Below are positions 1 to 10,439 of a stretch of 64,000 bases of DNA, in pieces. This DNA is from Isoetes taiwanensis (Eukaryota > Streptophyta > Lycopodiopsida > Isoetales > Isoetaceae). Each line of letters opens with the position of its first letter. Position 1 is the stretch's first letter. The stretch is from contig JAJEKV010000212.1 of assembly GCA_021234155.1 (NCBI GenBank), positions 918,379 through 982,378 of the forward strand. Direction: 5' to 3'. The position numbers were made by a program, and so were the translations under genes. The notes under the pieces are model-generated. The model saw only the letters and a list, made by a program, of their open reading frames with translations, made no database searches and had not been told where the DNA came from.

Positions 1-86
1 AGAGAAACACATGTTCTTTGTGTCAAACATGAGCAAGCAGACATGTGAAAGGCCTTCAATGATATGAGGAGATCCCTACATGTTAA

Positions 87-1740
87 TTGCACTTGCTGCT
101 GCGATTAATACGTGCATGCCAACAAAACAATGGAGTATGTCAAGCAAACAAGAAGACTTTTGATAATGTTAGTATCTTGTGGAGGTCAGCGGTTTGCGAG
201 AAATATGTGACGGATGAATGGCATAAACTAAAATGCATCAAAGGTGAATGTGATGAATGTGGAGTGAAGAAATTAGACATTTGTCCAAAGCGAGAAAGAT
301 GGAATTCGGAATGTCGATTGGCAAGTATATGCATATGTCAATGAGCCATCCAAAAAAGGTACATCGGAAGGCTTAGATTAGTTGATCGGAATGACAAAGC
401 ATCTGTTTTGTTAAAGAACATGAAAATTCAGCTTGCTAAGTTCTGAGATCATAACTTTCTGACACCTTTGGCGAGAGCAAGCAGTTTAAAAGATGTGTTG
501 AGAAACTCAGGATAATAGTGTGTTGTATGCGTTGTTGACTTTGCAGAGAACTACACATTGAAACCGAGGGACGAGAAGTGTAATTGAGCATTGGAATCTG
601 ATCAAATTAGTATTTTGGTCCATATTTCAATGATGAAAATAGAAGGTAAGCTTTAAAAAGCGGTGCATTTCTATGTTTGAGGATGGCGGGAAGCATGACA
701 CTCATTTTGTGCAACATGGTTTTAATTTACATTTGGGGTGGCTTAAGAATAATGGAGGTGGACACATAAACCTTCATTATGTGTGGTCGGATGGTTGTGC
801 ATCTCAATTCAAATCTGCATGTGCATGGTATGGAATCTGTAGATACCATGTTGAAAATAAAATTCGGTGATATGGAATTTCTTTGGATCCGCCATGGGAA
901 AGGCACACATGATGGCGAGGCTGGTATAGCAAAGTTGTGGCTTGAGAGCGGCAGAGAAAACAAAATGGCATGCCGGTGGCAGGTGTAAAAAGCTTGCATG
1001 TGCGGTTTTAAGGGCCAAGGAAATCGGATTGTGAAAGGGTGTTTTGGGAGGTTGGAAAAATAGATGTGAACAGGCAGCAAGCATTCAATTGCAAGACTTT
1101 ACCTAGTACTCAGTGAGATACATTACGTGTCAACTATAAACCCAGCCCAGATCAACAAAGTTGCTATGGAGACCACTCTCGTGCTTTTGTGATGCTTGCA
1201 TGAACTTCAATTGGTTGAATTGTGAGAACATTAAACATTGTGGAGAATGGTCTCTAAAAGTTTGGAGCCCACGGATCATATTGCCTCCTCGTGGTGAAAG
1301 CTGAAAATGATGTGGAAGTTTTGTATGCGAGAAGGCGAAATTTGGTTTAGATGACACTGTAGGCTATTTGAGGATGTATTTGTGTCTTTTGCGATTACCA
1401 GACAATGTGGAAGGTGTTTCATACTATGTTCTCATGTGCACCAGGGAAAAGCATGCATTGGAAGAAGATTCAATTGATGACTATGGAAATGAATACTCTG
1501 CTGGCACTAGTGTCATTGAAGGACAATATTATGAACTAATCCCAGGCTGCCACAATAAGTATAAACTGCTTCCTACTAAGAATGTTTTGGTACCTGCAGA
1601 ATCTGTGATTGGGGTTCGAATCCCATTCAAGAAAGTAAAACACAAAAATTTGAAGGGGCAAGCACAGCATTTCACTTGCCAGATGAAGTCCATGAGACAT
1701 TGTTATCACAACTTCCAGCAATTGTAGATGACATGGACTA
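87..1740 (+). pseudogene. decayed DDE-transposase-like gene of the SDGC/DFAENY type
   Basis: Successive frames of the plus strand give a co-linear set of segments resembling a widespread eukaryotic transposase-like family of unnamed proteins. In order: a cysteine-rich stretch with CxxCGVKKLDICP (about 87-344); DFAENYTLKPRDE near 540; HYVWSDGCASQFKSA near 775-830; HGKGTHDGEAG near 893-930; and a C-terminal tail (1,368-1,727) with DYGNEYSAGTSVIEGQYYE. The spaced acidic residues DFAEN, SDG and DG could be a DDE-type catalytic triad; this is inference. At least four frame changes and internal stops show it is dead or badly sequenced. It has no promoter I can see, and the coding signal stops at about 1,740. 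The family assignment is from memory of related proteins, not a search. Confidence 0.6.
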
Positions 1741-1825
1741 AGTCAGATTTGTGGTACTTTCCAGAAATATTGTAATACTTTGTTCATATAAAAGATAAGA
1801 ACTGAAGAACTGGACTACTTCAGAA

Positions 1826-1905
1826 GTGCATTATGTACATCAATGTACATAAGATGTACAACAGATGTACATCTTATGTTCTTGTACATCTGTTGTACAT
1901 TCCAG
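1826..1905. repeat. nested inverted repeats built from GTAC blocks
   Basis: Just past the transposase-like remnant, GTACAACAGATGTAC is followed about 20 bp later by its exact reverse complement GTACATCTGTTGTAC. Within it CATAAGATGTAC pairs with GTACATCTTATG across a 7-nt loop. This could be a terminal hairpin of the preceding element. Confidence 0.7.
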
Positions 1906-2640
1906 AAATATTATAAAAATTTGTTAAGTGTAAGTTGATTAGAATCGAACATAAGAAAGTTGAATTGCATAAACATTAAAAATAGTTTCAGTCATGGCAA
2001 AGATAAGAAATGGACAGGTTTTCATGTACAAATGGTTGATATATTTATATTGTGGACATAAATACAACACAATTGTGGCTTATAATTCATGACCAAGCTT
2101 CAAAATGTCAGTAGGAGCCTGATATCTTATGACTATTGCATCATGTCTTCCAGCCCGCCAAGAGGCTGAAGAGATATCCTCTAAAGCAGTAGTCCATGCG
2201 GTTTCTATAGCACGTGCCACCGCAAACTGTCCATCCTACATGGCTCGCATCTTCGGGACACGTGCCTTCCCCAAGGGTTGTGCAACAAGTGATTTCTTGC
2301 CAATATACATTTCATGGTTGCTTTCGTTCCTCATAATTTTCAATCTGCTCAACGTTTTCCCAAAGTTGAGAACGGCGAGTATAGAGGCGATAATCGGTCC
2401 CCAACCCTATGTACTTGCGGCTTGTGTTGGTTTGTATTACCTCCGGGTGTGAGAACTCTATCTCTTAGTTTCTTAATAGTCTTTTGTGTTTTGGTCCATT
2501 CATCTACAAAGCAAATGAAGATCACTTAATTATGTATACACACTCATAATTGTACCAATAAGAAAGACAATAAAAAGCAGTACTCAAGTGCAATGAACAA
2601 AAACTTTGATACATATATTCATAACATTTGAATTTGTACA
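1906..2640. other. AT-rich stretch with a weak minus-strand coding trace
   Basis: No confident gene. A 107-codon plus-strand frame (2,129-2,452) exists, but the minus strand reads slightly better as protein (for example RYQAPTDILKLGHEL near 2,090-2,130). It may be the 3' end of an unrecognised element. Confidence 0.3.
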
Positions 2641-3437
2641 TCAGTCAAAGTTTGTACCAACAATGGGCGATGGACAGGGCCAATAACATGATGGCGGTTC
2701 TCCATTCCTTGCTCCAGTATATTGACTAAATTTAGGCGTGAGCACCCAAGTTGCTGCCATAGTTTGCCACCAAAATCTGTTCCACCCCTTTCGATATGCT
2801 ATCTGCTGTGCATTAGTCATTGGATGCTCTTTCACATAAACTATACCATCTTCAGCCATTTTGAATCCATTAAGCCATGGAATGAGCTCCATGACAAGCA
2901 ATCACCTGTCGCCAATAATATGATTGTCCAAGAGAAAGGACATATGTAGCTTCCTCACAGGAGTCAAAGTGGATTTGTATCTTTCGTTGTCGATCAGAAT
3001 TGTATGTCCATAGTACTCTGGGTACTCTTTCCATACCACAGCTAATGGTTTCACAAACAACCCCTTTTGAGGTTCAGTAGAGTGTTTGTGTGGCGAGTCC
3101 AACTCGCTCCCATTTGTAAACAAACTTCAGCTTTATGGAAAAAGCATCACAAATATGTTGTACAATTGGGTGAAGATTTTTAGAAGTGAGTGAAGACCAG
3201 ATGGCAACATCAAACCCTTCTCTTACAAATGCTAACGGTGATGCTAACCACGGCTGCAATAAAAAACTTGTTTCCTATATTAAATTGAAGCTCATCTTTC
3301 TGGATCTGTTGGTATCTTGAGTTAATATTTTCATTCTTGTGCACACTCTTGCCCAACACAGAATTTAAGTTAAAGATAATGAGCTTTCTCCCTGAATTAG
3401 ATGATTCACCTGTCGCAAGAAAACACTTGAGATTCAC
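2641..3437 (-). pseudogene. FCP1/NIF-type HAD phosphatase domain, degenerate
   Basis: Minus-strand reading gives the order of the FCP1-homology (NLI-interacting factor-like) HAD phosphatase domain. RKLIIFNLNSVL (about 3,345-3,385) is the motif I region. FDVAIWSSLTSKNLHPIV (about 3,160-3,215) is motif II. PLAVVWKEYPEYYGHTILIDNERYK (about 2,990-3,060) is the motif III/IV region, and a C-terminal helix follows with HPMTNAQQIAYRKG. In this family motif I is DxDx(T/V), or DLNG in many plant members. Here the first Asp reads Asn (AAC), so catalysis is unlikely as written. A frame change near 3,075-3,110 separates the halves. The sequence before RKL looks like a 3' splice site (TTGCGACAG at about 3,420). 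Only about 150 bp separate it from the stop of the Ulp1-like gene upstream on the same strand, so its N-terminus is missing, or it was once a downstream exon of that gene. Confidence 0.6.
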
Positions 3438-4087
3438 AATTTATAATTACATTTCAGATCACACAATTGAGAAAACACATTGATAATTACACATTTATTA
3501 TTTGCACAGGTGTAAGTGAGACAAATAAATTATTTTATTCATTACTTATTGAGTACAAAGAAGCTCGGAGCATGGCTCATACAAAACTGTAATTTACAAA
3601 CAAGTCAAAGAGTGTGTAGGAACAACTGCTTGTATATTCATTTCGCCTTCTACAATTAATGCCTCCATTAGATGATCCCTCCGTGACTTGGCATAGGCAT
3701 CAGTGAACCAACTGGGTGTCATCTGCATGGTGCACAAGTATTGAAGGACTATACCAACAAATAACTAATAGGAAAATAACATGTTCTACTTACAAAAATG
3801 GAGCTTGGCTGTGCATCAACCACGACATCTATGAATTTGTGCATGTAAGCCACAATGTACATGCAAGGGTTGCTGGTACTAGTTTCTGGCATTTTAGGAC
3901 AGAACACAGGAGCATCAAAGTTTTTCCTACCATGGCTCAAGCTGTTGGATCCGAGCATCATGTTATTGATCACAAGCTTATGAAACCTGCAAAATTGCAA
4001 TGTGAGAATAAATCAAGCATAAGAAATTGCAATATGAGAATAATCAAATCATAAAAAACAAAACAGAAATTCATACTTACTTCTGGA

Positions 4088-4752
4088 CATGGAATAAATT
4101 ACTACTCCAATATTTTAGTGTAGCCAAAATAGGTTTAGCTAAACTACCTTCAAATTGGGGCTAGAAGTTTCTAACACTAGGCTAAACTAAATGATTTTTC
4201 TCCATCATAGTTTCTTGCTTTTGGCTAAACTTTCACAAAATAGAAAGGCAAATATTAGCCTCATTCTATGGTAGTTTAAAAAAATCCAAGCATTTTGGCA
4301 AAGACATTGAATTTATTGTAAATACATAAATCAAGACACAAACATATATAAAGAAGTTCAAAAACCTAAAAAAAAGGGACTACATTGTTTCTTTTCCTCT
4401 AAAGCTTCAACTTTGTACTTGGAACAAGAAAGAAAGTGAAAAAAAAAATATATATATAAATCTTATTTGAAATTTATTAAAGTTAATACATACATTGGTG
4501 TTGAATTTCGGGCTAATCTATCCATTTTTCCAAGACCACTCTATCTTAGGTTTAGCTAATCGATGTCCTGATGGATATATGCGAGAGTAAAAGGTTTGGC
4601 TATTCAACCTAAAAACTCACTTGGGCGGCAAAAAATTTGGGCTAAAATTTTCTTTTTTTTGGGCATTTTTTCAATTTACTTTAGCCGTTTTTCTTGGCAA
4701 AACTGCTACAAAATAGCCATTTGGCTAATCTTAGCCGTTATTTTATTCCATG
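4088..4752. mobile_element. 665-bp MITE, hAT-like, with perfect 8-bp target duplication
   Basis: The element starts CATGGAATAAA (4,088-4,098) and ends with the exact inverse TTTATTCCATG (4,742-4,752). It is flanked by identical 8-bp direct repeats CTTCTGGA at 4,080-4,087 and 4,753-4,760. An 8-bp duplication is typical of hAT transposons; the terminal bases do not match the usual hAT CA(G/A)GG start, so the superfamily is inferred from the duplication length. The interior is AT-rich with repeated TTAGCC/GGCTAA motifs and has no transposase. It sits at the end of exon 5 of the minus-strand Ulp1-like gene, just before the GTAAGTAT donor, and adds a TAA stop four codons in. Confidence 0.85.
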
Positions 4753-6284
4753 CTTCTGGACCACTTTTGCATCGGGTACATAGCCTTTGACAGGAGAGAG
4801 GATCTGTATACTTGGGCTAGCTATAGATGGAAAAGAGCTTTTCACTGGACCAGCAAGCACAAGTATTGCCAATGCCACATTTGGGCCTTGCAGAATTGGA
4901 ACAAATATGTATTGGCATCTTGCAATCAAAATGCCATCCAGCCCTTCCTTTATGTAGGTGTTACGTGCATACGACCCCCTCGTTCTTGAGGGAATTCACA
5001 AAATCTCGGAAGGTGTCCGGTCGAACCATAAAAAACTTGTGTTTCCAATCAGATGGAAGACTGCTACAAAGGACCTGCACACATATTAATACATAAGATG
5101 AGTGACTTAGGGAATGAAATAACATAAATATGTTGAAATGCTAGCCTACCTCCCATAGACATCTACCATCATAGAGGTCAAGTCCGACTTCGGCAGAACT
5201 TCGTCAACATCACTTTGAAAGATGGGGGGTGCGGGCTTAGGAGGACGGTCCCTATAAGGAGTGAATGGAACCAACCTTTTCGATCGGTTCACTAAACTGT
5301 ACAAGGAAACAACGGCATTAGCAAAAGAATATATCTATTGTAATCAATTGTATATTACTCACCTTGTAAATTCATCACACCTTCAAAGATCTTACGTGGG
5401 CTCTTTGCACCTTATTTGTTATCACATCAATATTTGCTTGTAGCTCCTCTTCCTCTTAGGTTCCGGCTTCGGTGGGATCGGGATCAGCTTCCTTCACTGA
5501 CTGTGATCATGTCCTATGTACAAAAAAATGTGGTTAATTATCATAAATCTGAGGTGTTTAACAAAATTAGTTCATCTTGGACATACCTCTTTCTTGGTGG
5601 TGGTGGCACTTTTTTTTGCCTAGAGATTTTTTTCAGGAGGAGGACATTTTTTTTGTTCTTTGGAGATTTTGCCTCATTTTTTTTCCTCTTGGAGTTACAT
5701 CACCGGCATTCTTTTGCCTCCTCTTTGGAGTGGACTCAACTACCAACTCAACTTCCTCTTCCCCGGTATCTCACGGGATAAAATCTCGATCTGTGTCCTT
5801 TGTAGTTTCGGTGAAGGTGTCCGGAGGCGGCACCGCAGATGATCTTTGAGACAGGCCGAATCTTTCTTAGGAGCTTCTCCAATTACTAATTTAGCACTTG
5901 GTGATGAAAGTGAATCTGTTGCAGCAATCATTGAAGGCTTGCGACCGCTTTCGCTTTCTTTCAAGTGCCATCCTCTCTATTTCCTCAACTTCACTTTGCC
6001 ATGTTCGAGGAGGCACCATTGCGGATGGTTCCCATTCTGCACCGTAAATGTCATTGGTGATCCGGAGCTGGAAGGTTGAGGGTCTGATTGATTGCTGCTT
6101 ATGCTGTTAAAATCTGTAAAGAGAGTCGTCGATGCTGGATGGCTCAAGAACATCAACCATTAAAGCCGCTCGGGATAGGAACAACCTCATACGCAAAACA
6201 AACAAATAATCTAAATTTCAATAGACATAAAAGAACATGAAAACAGAACTTAAACAATGAGAAATATCTGGTATATTCTGCCAA

Positions 6285-6685
6285 GCATGTACATTTCATG
6301 TACATAAAATGTACCAAATGTGCGTAACTACATTTAATCGTAGCCAAATGTACATGTACATGTTCCTCAATGTATACATAGATGTACATCAATGCACCCG
6401 AATGTACCCGGATGTACCTGTGTATCAGGTTAGGGAATGTAGATCTATGCCCAAAAAAGCACATATATATAAAAATGCACATACTTATGAATCCATCTAC
6501 GGATGCACTCTAAAGATAAATGCATGTACATCTATTTGCAGATGTAGACTCCATTAGATACATGTACAAGCGGATACAAGCTGCGGTCCAAGCTCAAAAA
6601 ATAAAAGCATCAATAAACAAGCAAATATATGCCTATGTACCTCGCTACGGATGTACACTAAAAAGTTATACATGTACAAGGAATA
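6285..6685. repeat. GTAC-rich intron segment (TGTACA repeats)
   Basis: About ten TGTACA/TGTACC-type motifs occur in 400 bp, often as ATGTACATG palindromes, inside the first intron of the minus-strand gene. The same motif cluster occurs at 1,826-1,905. GTAC is the core bound by plant SBP-domain proteins, but there is no evidence here of regulation. Confidence 0.6.
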
Positions 6686-6789
6686 GCAATGCACTTTGAA
6701 AGCCATAGTCATGTAGAACTATGCAGATTACAATAACAAATATGAATTAAGAGAAATATAAGTTTAAATTAGTTGAGAGCAATGCATAC

Positions 6790-7965
6790 CTTTCTGGCGA
6801 GGAAACCAAGCTGAATTGAATGCCCTCATCCGGATGCAACCTTTTATGCAATTCGTCTTTCATGGACGAGATAACACAAGCAGAAGAAGCAATAAGCATC
6901 TCGCATGGAGCTAGCGGCAACAAACCGGTTTTGCCAAAGCCTTGGCCACAAATGTACATGAACTCGAATGTGATGAAGCGCTTTATAGAAGTAGCTCCTA
7001 CGGGGGGGCCTCGGGTGAGAACAATAGGTCCTGCTCTCCCCATGAAATCCAAAATATGTGAATGCCTTTGCTGAACCAATTCAATGCAATTAAGTTTTTC
7101 CTTTGCTTGTTCAATTGAGATTTCATGCCTTTCAATTTCTTTAGTTGCTTCATGTAAACCAATTTCTAGCTTAGAAGAGTGCTGCTCTTTCTCATGTCTA
7201 CTCACAACCAAGTCTTCCAACTTGTACTTCAACACTCCGAAGATAACTTGATTTCCAGCAGGATCCTGGGACAATTTGTCAAATTCATGTTTTGTCTCGT
7301 CTATTTTTCTCTGGGTCTGCTGCGAGATCTTGGATAGCATATCCTTTCTACCCTCAATCCGGCTGATGACCTTCAATGCATCCCTCCTTTTTTCTTCCAG
7401 TGCTTCTACTTCATTCAATAGTTTAGTTTTCTCCTCCAACCCATGCTTACGTAACTGCTTTATTGTGTCAACATCTGATCTAGAATAACCCAGGGCTCTA
7501 ATATTCTGCTGCAATATGATGTCGTGTTTGATATTTGAGGATTTACCTGTTGTAGGGTCCTCTGTAACGTCTGAACTTTTGGCAAGATCTTTGGCGGTGC
7601 TAGCCACGTCCATCCAATCAACAAGCCGTCCCTTCAAGTGAAGAGCAAATGCTCTGGCAAAATAGGTAGAAATATAATGGTTCGTAACCTGTTTCTTGCC
7701 ATAAACCAATTCATAATATTTAAAAAAAATCATCTTTCCATGCGTTCTGGATTCTCCCTTCCTTGAATCCTCGTCTATTTTTTGGAGCTTCACCTCATAC
7801 GGGTATGTGGGCCTCTGCATGTTTATCACGGAGGTCTTTGGCTTGGATCACATCAGAACCCAAACGTAAACTCCTTGGAGGTAAAATTCCACTGCTGGAA
7901 GCACTGGCTTCTTGCTTGGGCTGTGATGATGAGCAAGCACTGATCTGGGGGCGTTTTGGGGCCAT
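6790..7965 (-). CDS. N-terminal coiled-coil exon of the Ulp1-like gene
   Basis: This is the longest uninterrupted coding stretch of the left region: 360 codons from 7,829 down to 6,747, of which the part after 6,790 is intron by the donor AAAG|GTATGC. The N-terminal 35 residues lie in another frame, starting at the ATG at 7,965. The PYEVKLQKIDEDSRKGESRTH segment precedes a compact region with ITFEF-type and YELVYGKKQVTNHYISTYF strands and helices. From about residue 110 to 265 the protein is heptad-like and rich in Lys, Glu, Leu and Gln (for example EEKTKLLNEVEALEEKRRD), predicting a long coiled coil. A more globular tail follows, with GKTGLLPLAPCEMLIASSA. I do not recognise a named family for this part. 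It lies head to head with the LINE that starts at about 8,015, so any promoter has been displaced. Confidence 0.5.
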
Positions 7966-8014
7966 AGCTAGTTGCTGCAGTCTTCTCAAATGGATAGGAT
8001 CTTGAATACCGCAT

Positions 8015-10400
8015 GCATTTCCTTGATTCCTAAGGTTAAGCAGCCCTCTACTATTAATGATTGGAGGCCTATCTCCTTGTTGTCCTCTGTGTATAAGATT
8101 ATTGCGAAAGCCCCGGCGAGAAGTTGAAGCCCGGTGTTGACTTCTTCCATTAGTAAGGTGCGATGCAGGTTTGTCCCGGGAGGAACATTTTGACTAATGT
8201 TGCCGCAGCCTTATGAGGGCCTTTATTGGGCGGATGAAGCGGGGCAAGGCATTGCCTATGTTGCTTGACTTTGCCAAAGCTTACGATAGTGTCCAGTGGG
8301 GAGTTCTTATCCGCCATGATGTTAGCATTGGGCGTGGTCCACGCTTTCTGAGACGATCATGAAGCTGCATAGGTCAGCACGGCAGACTACGGTGGTGTGC
8401 CAAGGTGAACCCTCCGCCTTTTCTCCTTAGGCGGAGGGTGCGCCGAGGGAGGTGCCCTTGGCCGCTTTTTGTTACTGATTGTGGCGAGGCCTTTGTCTCG
8501 GTTGTTTTTTTGCCGCAATTGGAGGAGGGAGTGGTGGATGGGCTTGGATGCGGGATGGTAGCCGCCAGATTATTAACCGGTTTGCCGATGACACTTTCCT
8601 CTTCTTGGTGGCGAAGAGAGGATTTTTGAGAATGTGAAGGGTTTTTTGGATACTTTTCCTTGGCCTCGGGCATTCTTTTCGAATTGGGGTAAGTGCTCCG
8701 CATTATGGGCCCAAGTGACTCCGCCTCCCCTTGTTTGGCTCTATTCCCTTGGAAGGTGCTTCCGTGTAATGTGTGTACTAAGTTGTTGGGTATTCCCTTT
8801 GGAGGGATGTTTCCATGGGGAGGGTGTGGGATGAGATTTTTGCGGGTTGCGTAAAACACCTCAATTGGTGGAAGGGCAGCAAGTTGTCCATGGCGAGGTG
8901 GGATCACTATTGCCAAGTCAGACTTTGTAGCACTCATGTGTATACAGCATTCGCGATGCTAGCTCACGAGGGTAAGATCTGGGCTTTGGATAAGATTGTT
9001 CGAAATTTTGTGTAAAGGGGATGATGAAGGGGTGGTTGTTAAAGTGGCTTGGTGGAAGTGTCTCTCCCCCCGGGAGGATGGGGGGCTTGGCCATTCGGAT
9101 TTAGGCGCATAGTAAGGTGTTGGTCTCCAAGTTTGTTTGGAGCATTTTGCAGGATGGAGCATCTTTCTCACAGTGCTTGTTGTTGTTGTTGCATCTCTTC
9201 GCCATTGTGTGGCGTTTGGGAAATGCAGGTGCATGTGGAGTTGCCACAGGCATTTGTTGTATGGTCTCAGACCTTTCCCACATGCATCCCCTTTTCTCCA
9301 CAGGAGTGTTGCGGGCTTGGGATCATGTGCGTGTGCTCTTGACTAGATTATGCCTCGTTTATCACCACTCTTCTCCTTTCTTGTGGGTTCCTTTACCCCC
9401 TCACAAGACTTGCCCTTGGCGCCCTTTGTGCATGCATTTCGAACGCAGGCCCGTTGGAGGCGGCTGGCATGCTCACCTTGGAGGATTGGTATTGGGGTGG
9501 TCAGCTAGCTTCATGGGAGTTCTTTCGAGCTCGCTTTCGAGGGGCGTGGCCGGGCTATCACAGGGAGCGTGGCGGGGAGTATTCCTTCACACATACCTAT
9601 AGTCCCTCGGGATGATATGGTGGGCACGCGTTTGGAAGGTTCATCCGGATGTTGTGTCTTCTTGCTTTGTGCGGTCTTCTTACCAAGTCTTGGCTATTCA
9701 TGATGCCCCTTCAAGCAAGTGGTCTCTGCGACTTAGGGTTCTCGATGGCGCTTCGGTTTGGGCGTGGACATGGAGTTCACTTCCCCACCAAAGGTTAGGG
9801 TGCTTCTATGGCGGGTGGTGCCCGCCAGTATTCGGGTGAATGCCCTTGTGAGTCGGTTTAGGCGGGTGTGAGCCCTCTTTGCCCTTGTTGTGGCCTTCAT
9901 CGTGAGCTGTGGAGCATTGTCTAGTTTTATGCCCTCACTTGCAGTCATGCGGGATTGGGTTAGGGCTGCATTTTGGTAAGATTGACTAGCGGCCATTCTT
10001 CGCTTCATGTGTATCTGGTGTTTGGCGCTCTTGCGCCAACAAGCCTTGCATGCGTCGCGTGGCTTGGTTGGTGTGGCTGATTTGGGCGGCGGCGGTTGTG
10101 GATCTTTCGGGGGATTGGCTGACTGCGACCTCTCATTCTCGACTCGGTACAAGCTATTTCAAAGCTTTACGGTGTTCCGGGGTAGTAGAGCAGAAGTTTG
10201 CCATTTGGCGGGGACTTCTTGGGTGTTGTAGATAGTGATGGTCGGTTTGTATGCAAAAGAGAGTTGCTGATTTTTTCTCGAGTTTGTTGTGGAGTGTCGA
10301 GGTATATTGTCTCTTTGGGCGATTCTCCTTCCTCCTCACTTGCTTTGTAACATTACCATTCTTTTAATATATTGATGACACAGTTCTTCAAAAAAAAAAA
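8015..10400 (+). mobile_element. 5'-truncated LINE (non-LTR retrotransposon), degenerate
   Basis: Plus-strand frames give a plant L1-like reverse transcriptase. IPKVKQPSTINDWRPIS (about 8,028-8,080) is the start of the RT domain, then KVRCRFVPG near 8,155. LLLDFAKAYDSVQWG (about 8,260-8,305) carries the first catalytic Asp. RFADDTFLFL (about 8,577-8,608) is the (Y/F)ADD box with the other two. The thumb region has WWKGSKLSMARWDHY (about 8,860-8,915). A zf-RVT zinc-binding module follows (about 9,783-9,930: PPKVRVLLWRV, then SPLCPCCGLHREL and VLCPHLQSC). The 3' end has a T-rich leader and an A-tract at about 10,389-10,400. The endonuclease half is absent and many frameshifts are present. It inserted next to the start of the minus-strand Ulp1-like gene. 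I could not find target-site duplications. Confidence 0.85.
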
Positions 10401-10439
10401 GAATTCGTGATCGGAGTTCAAGCAGAGAAGGCAGGGGCG

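Larger units (their letters stand above)
3594..7990 (-). pseudogene. multi-exon gene with Ulp1-like (C48) C-terminus, MITE-interrupted
   Basis: A chain of minus-strand exons with recognisable GT..AG borders. Exon 1 (about 7,990-6,790) encodes a Ser/Pro-rich start MAPKRPQISACSSS followed, after one frameshift near 7,830, by a ~330-residue coiled-coil-rich region; it ends at a GTATGC donor. Exon 2 (about 6,160-5,587) is Lys/Arg-rich and disordered, donor GTATGT. Further exons lie at about 5,515-5,362, 5,299-5,150 and 5,088-4,753. The last contains CQYIFVPILQGPNVALAIL, which resembles the Ulp1 core strand that normally carries the catalytic His-Trp. An exon at about 3,988-3,790 has TSNPCMYIVAYMHKFID, resembling the NDCGMYV cysteine loop. 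The final exon ends with RRDHLMEALIV and a stop at 3,594-3,596. If correct it was a SUMO/ubiquitin-like protease, either host or transposon-borne. The HW and D/G residues are missing, and a MITE puts a stop into exon 5, so it is probably inactive. Confidence 0.5.

Noticed and set aside
8374-8937. 187-codon minus-strand ORF
   Set aside because: Antisense to the LINE reverse transcriptase, which has recognisable catalytic motifs on the plus strand.
8015-10400. Target-site duplication of the LINE
   Set aside because: No convincing direct repeat was found between sequence before 8,015 and sequence after the A-tract at 10,400.
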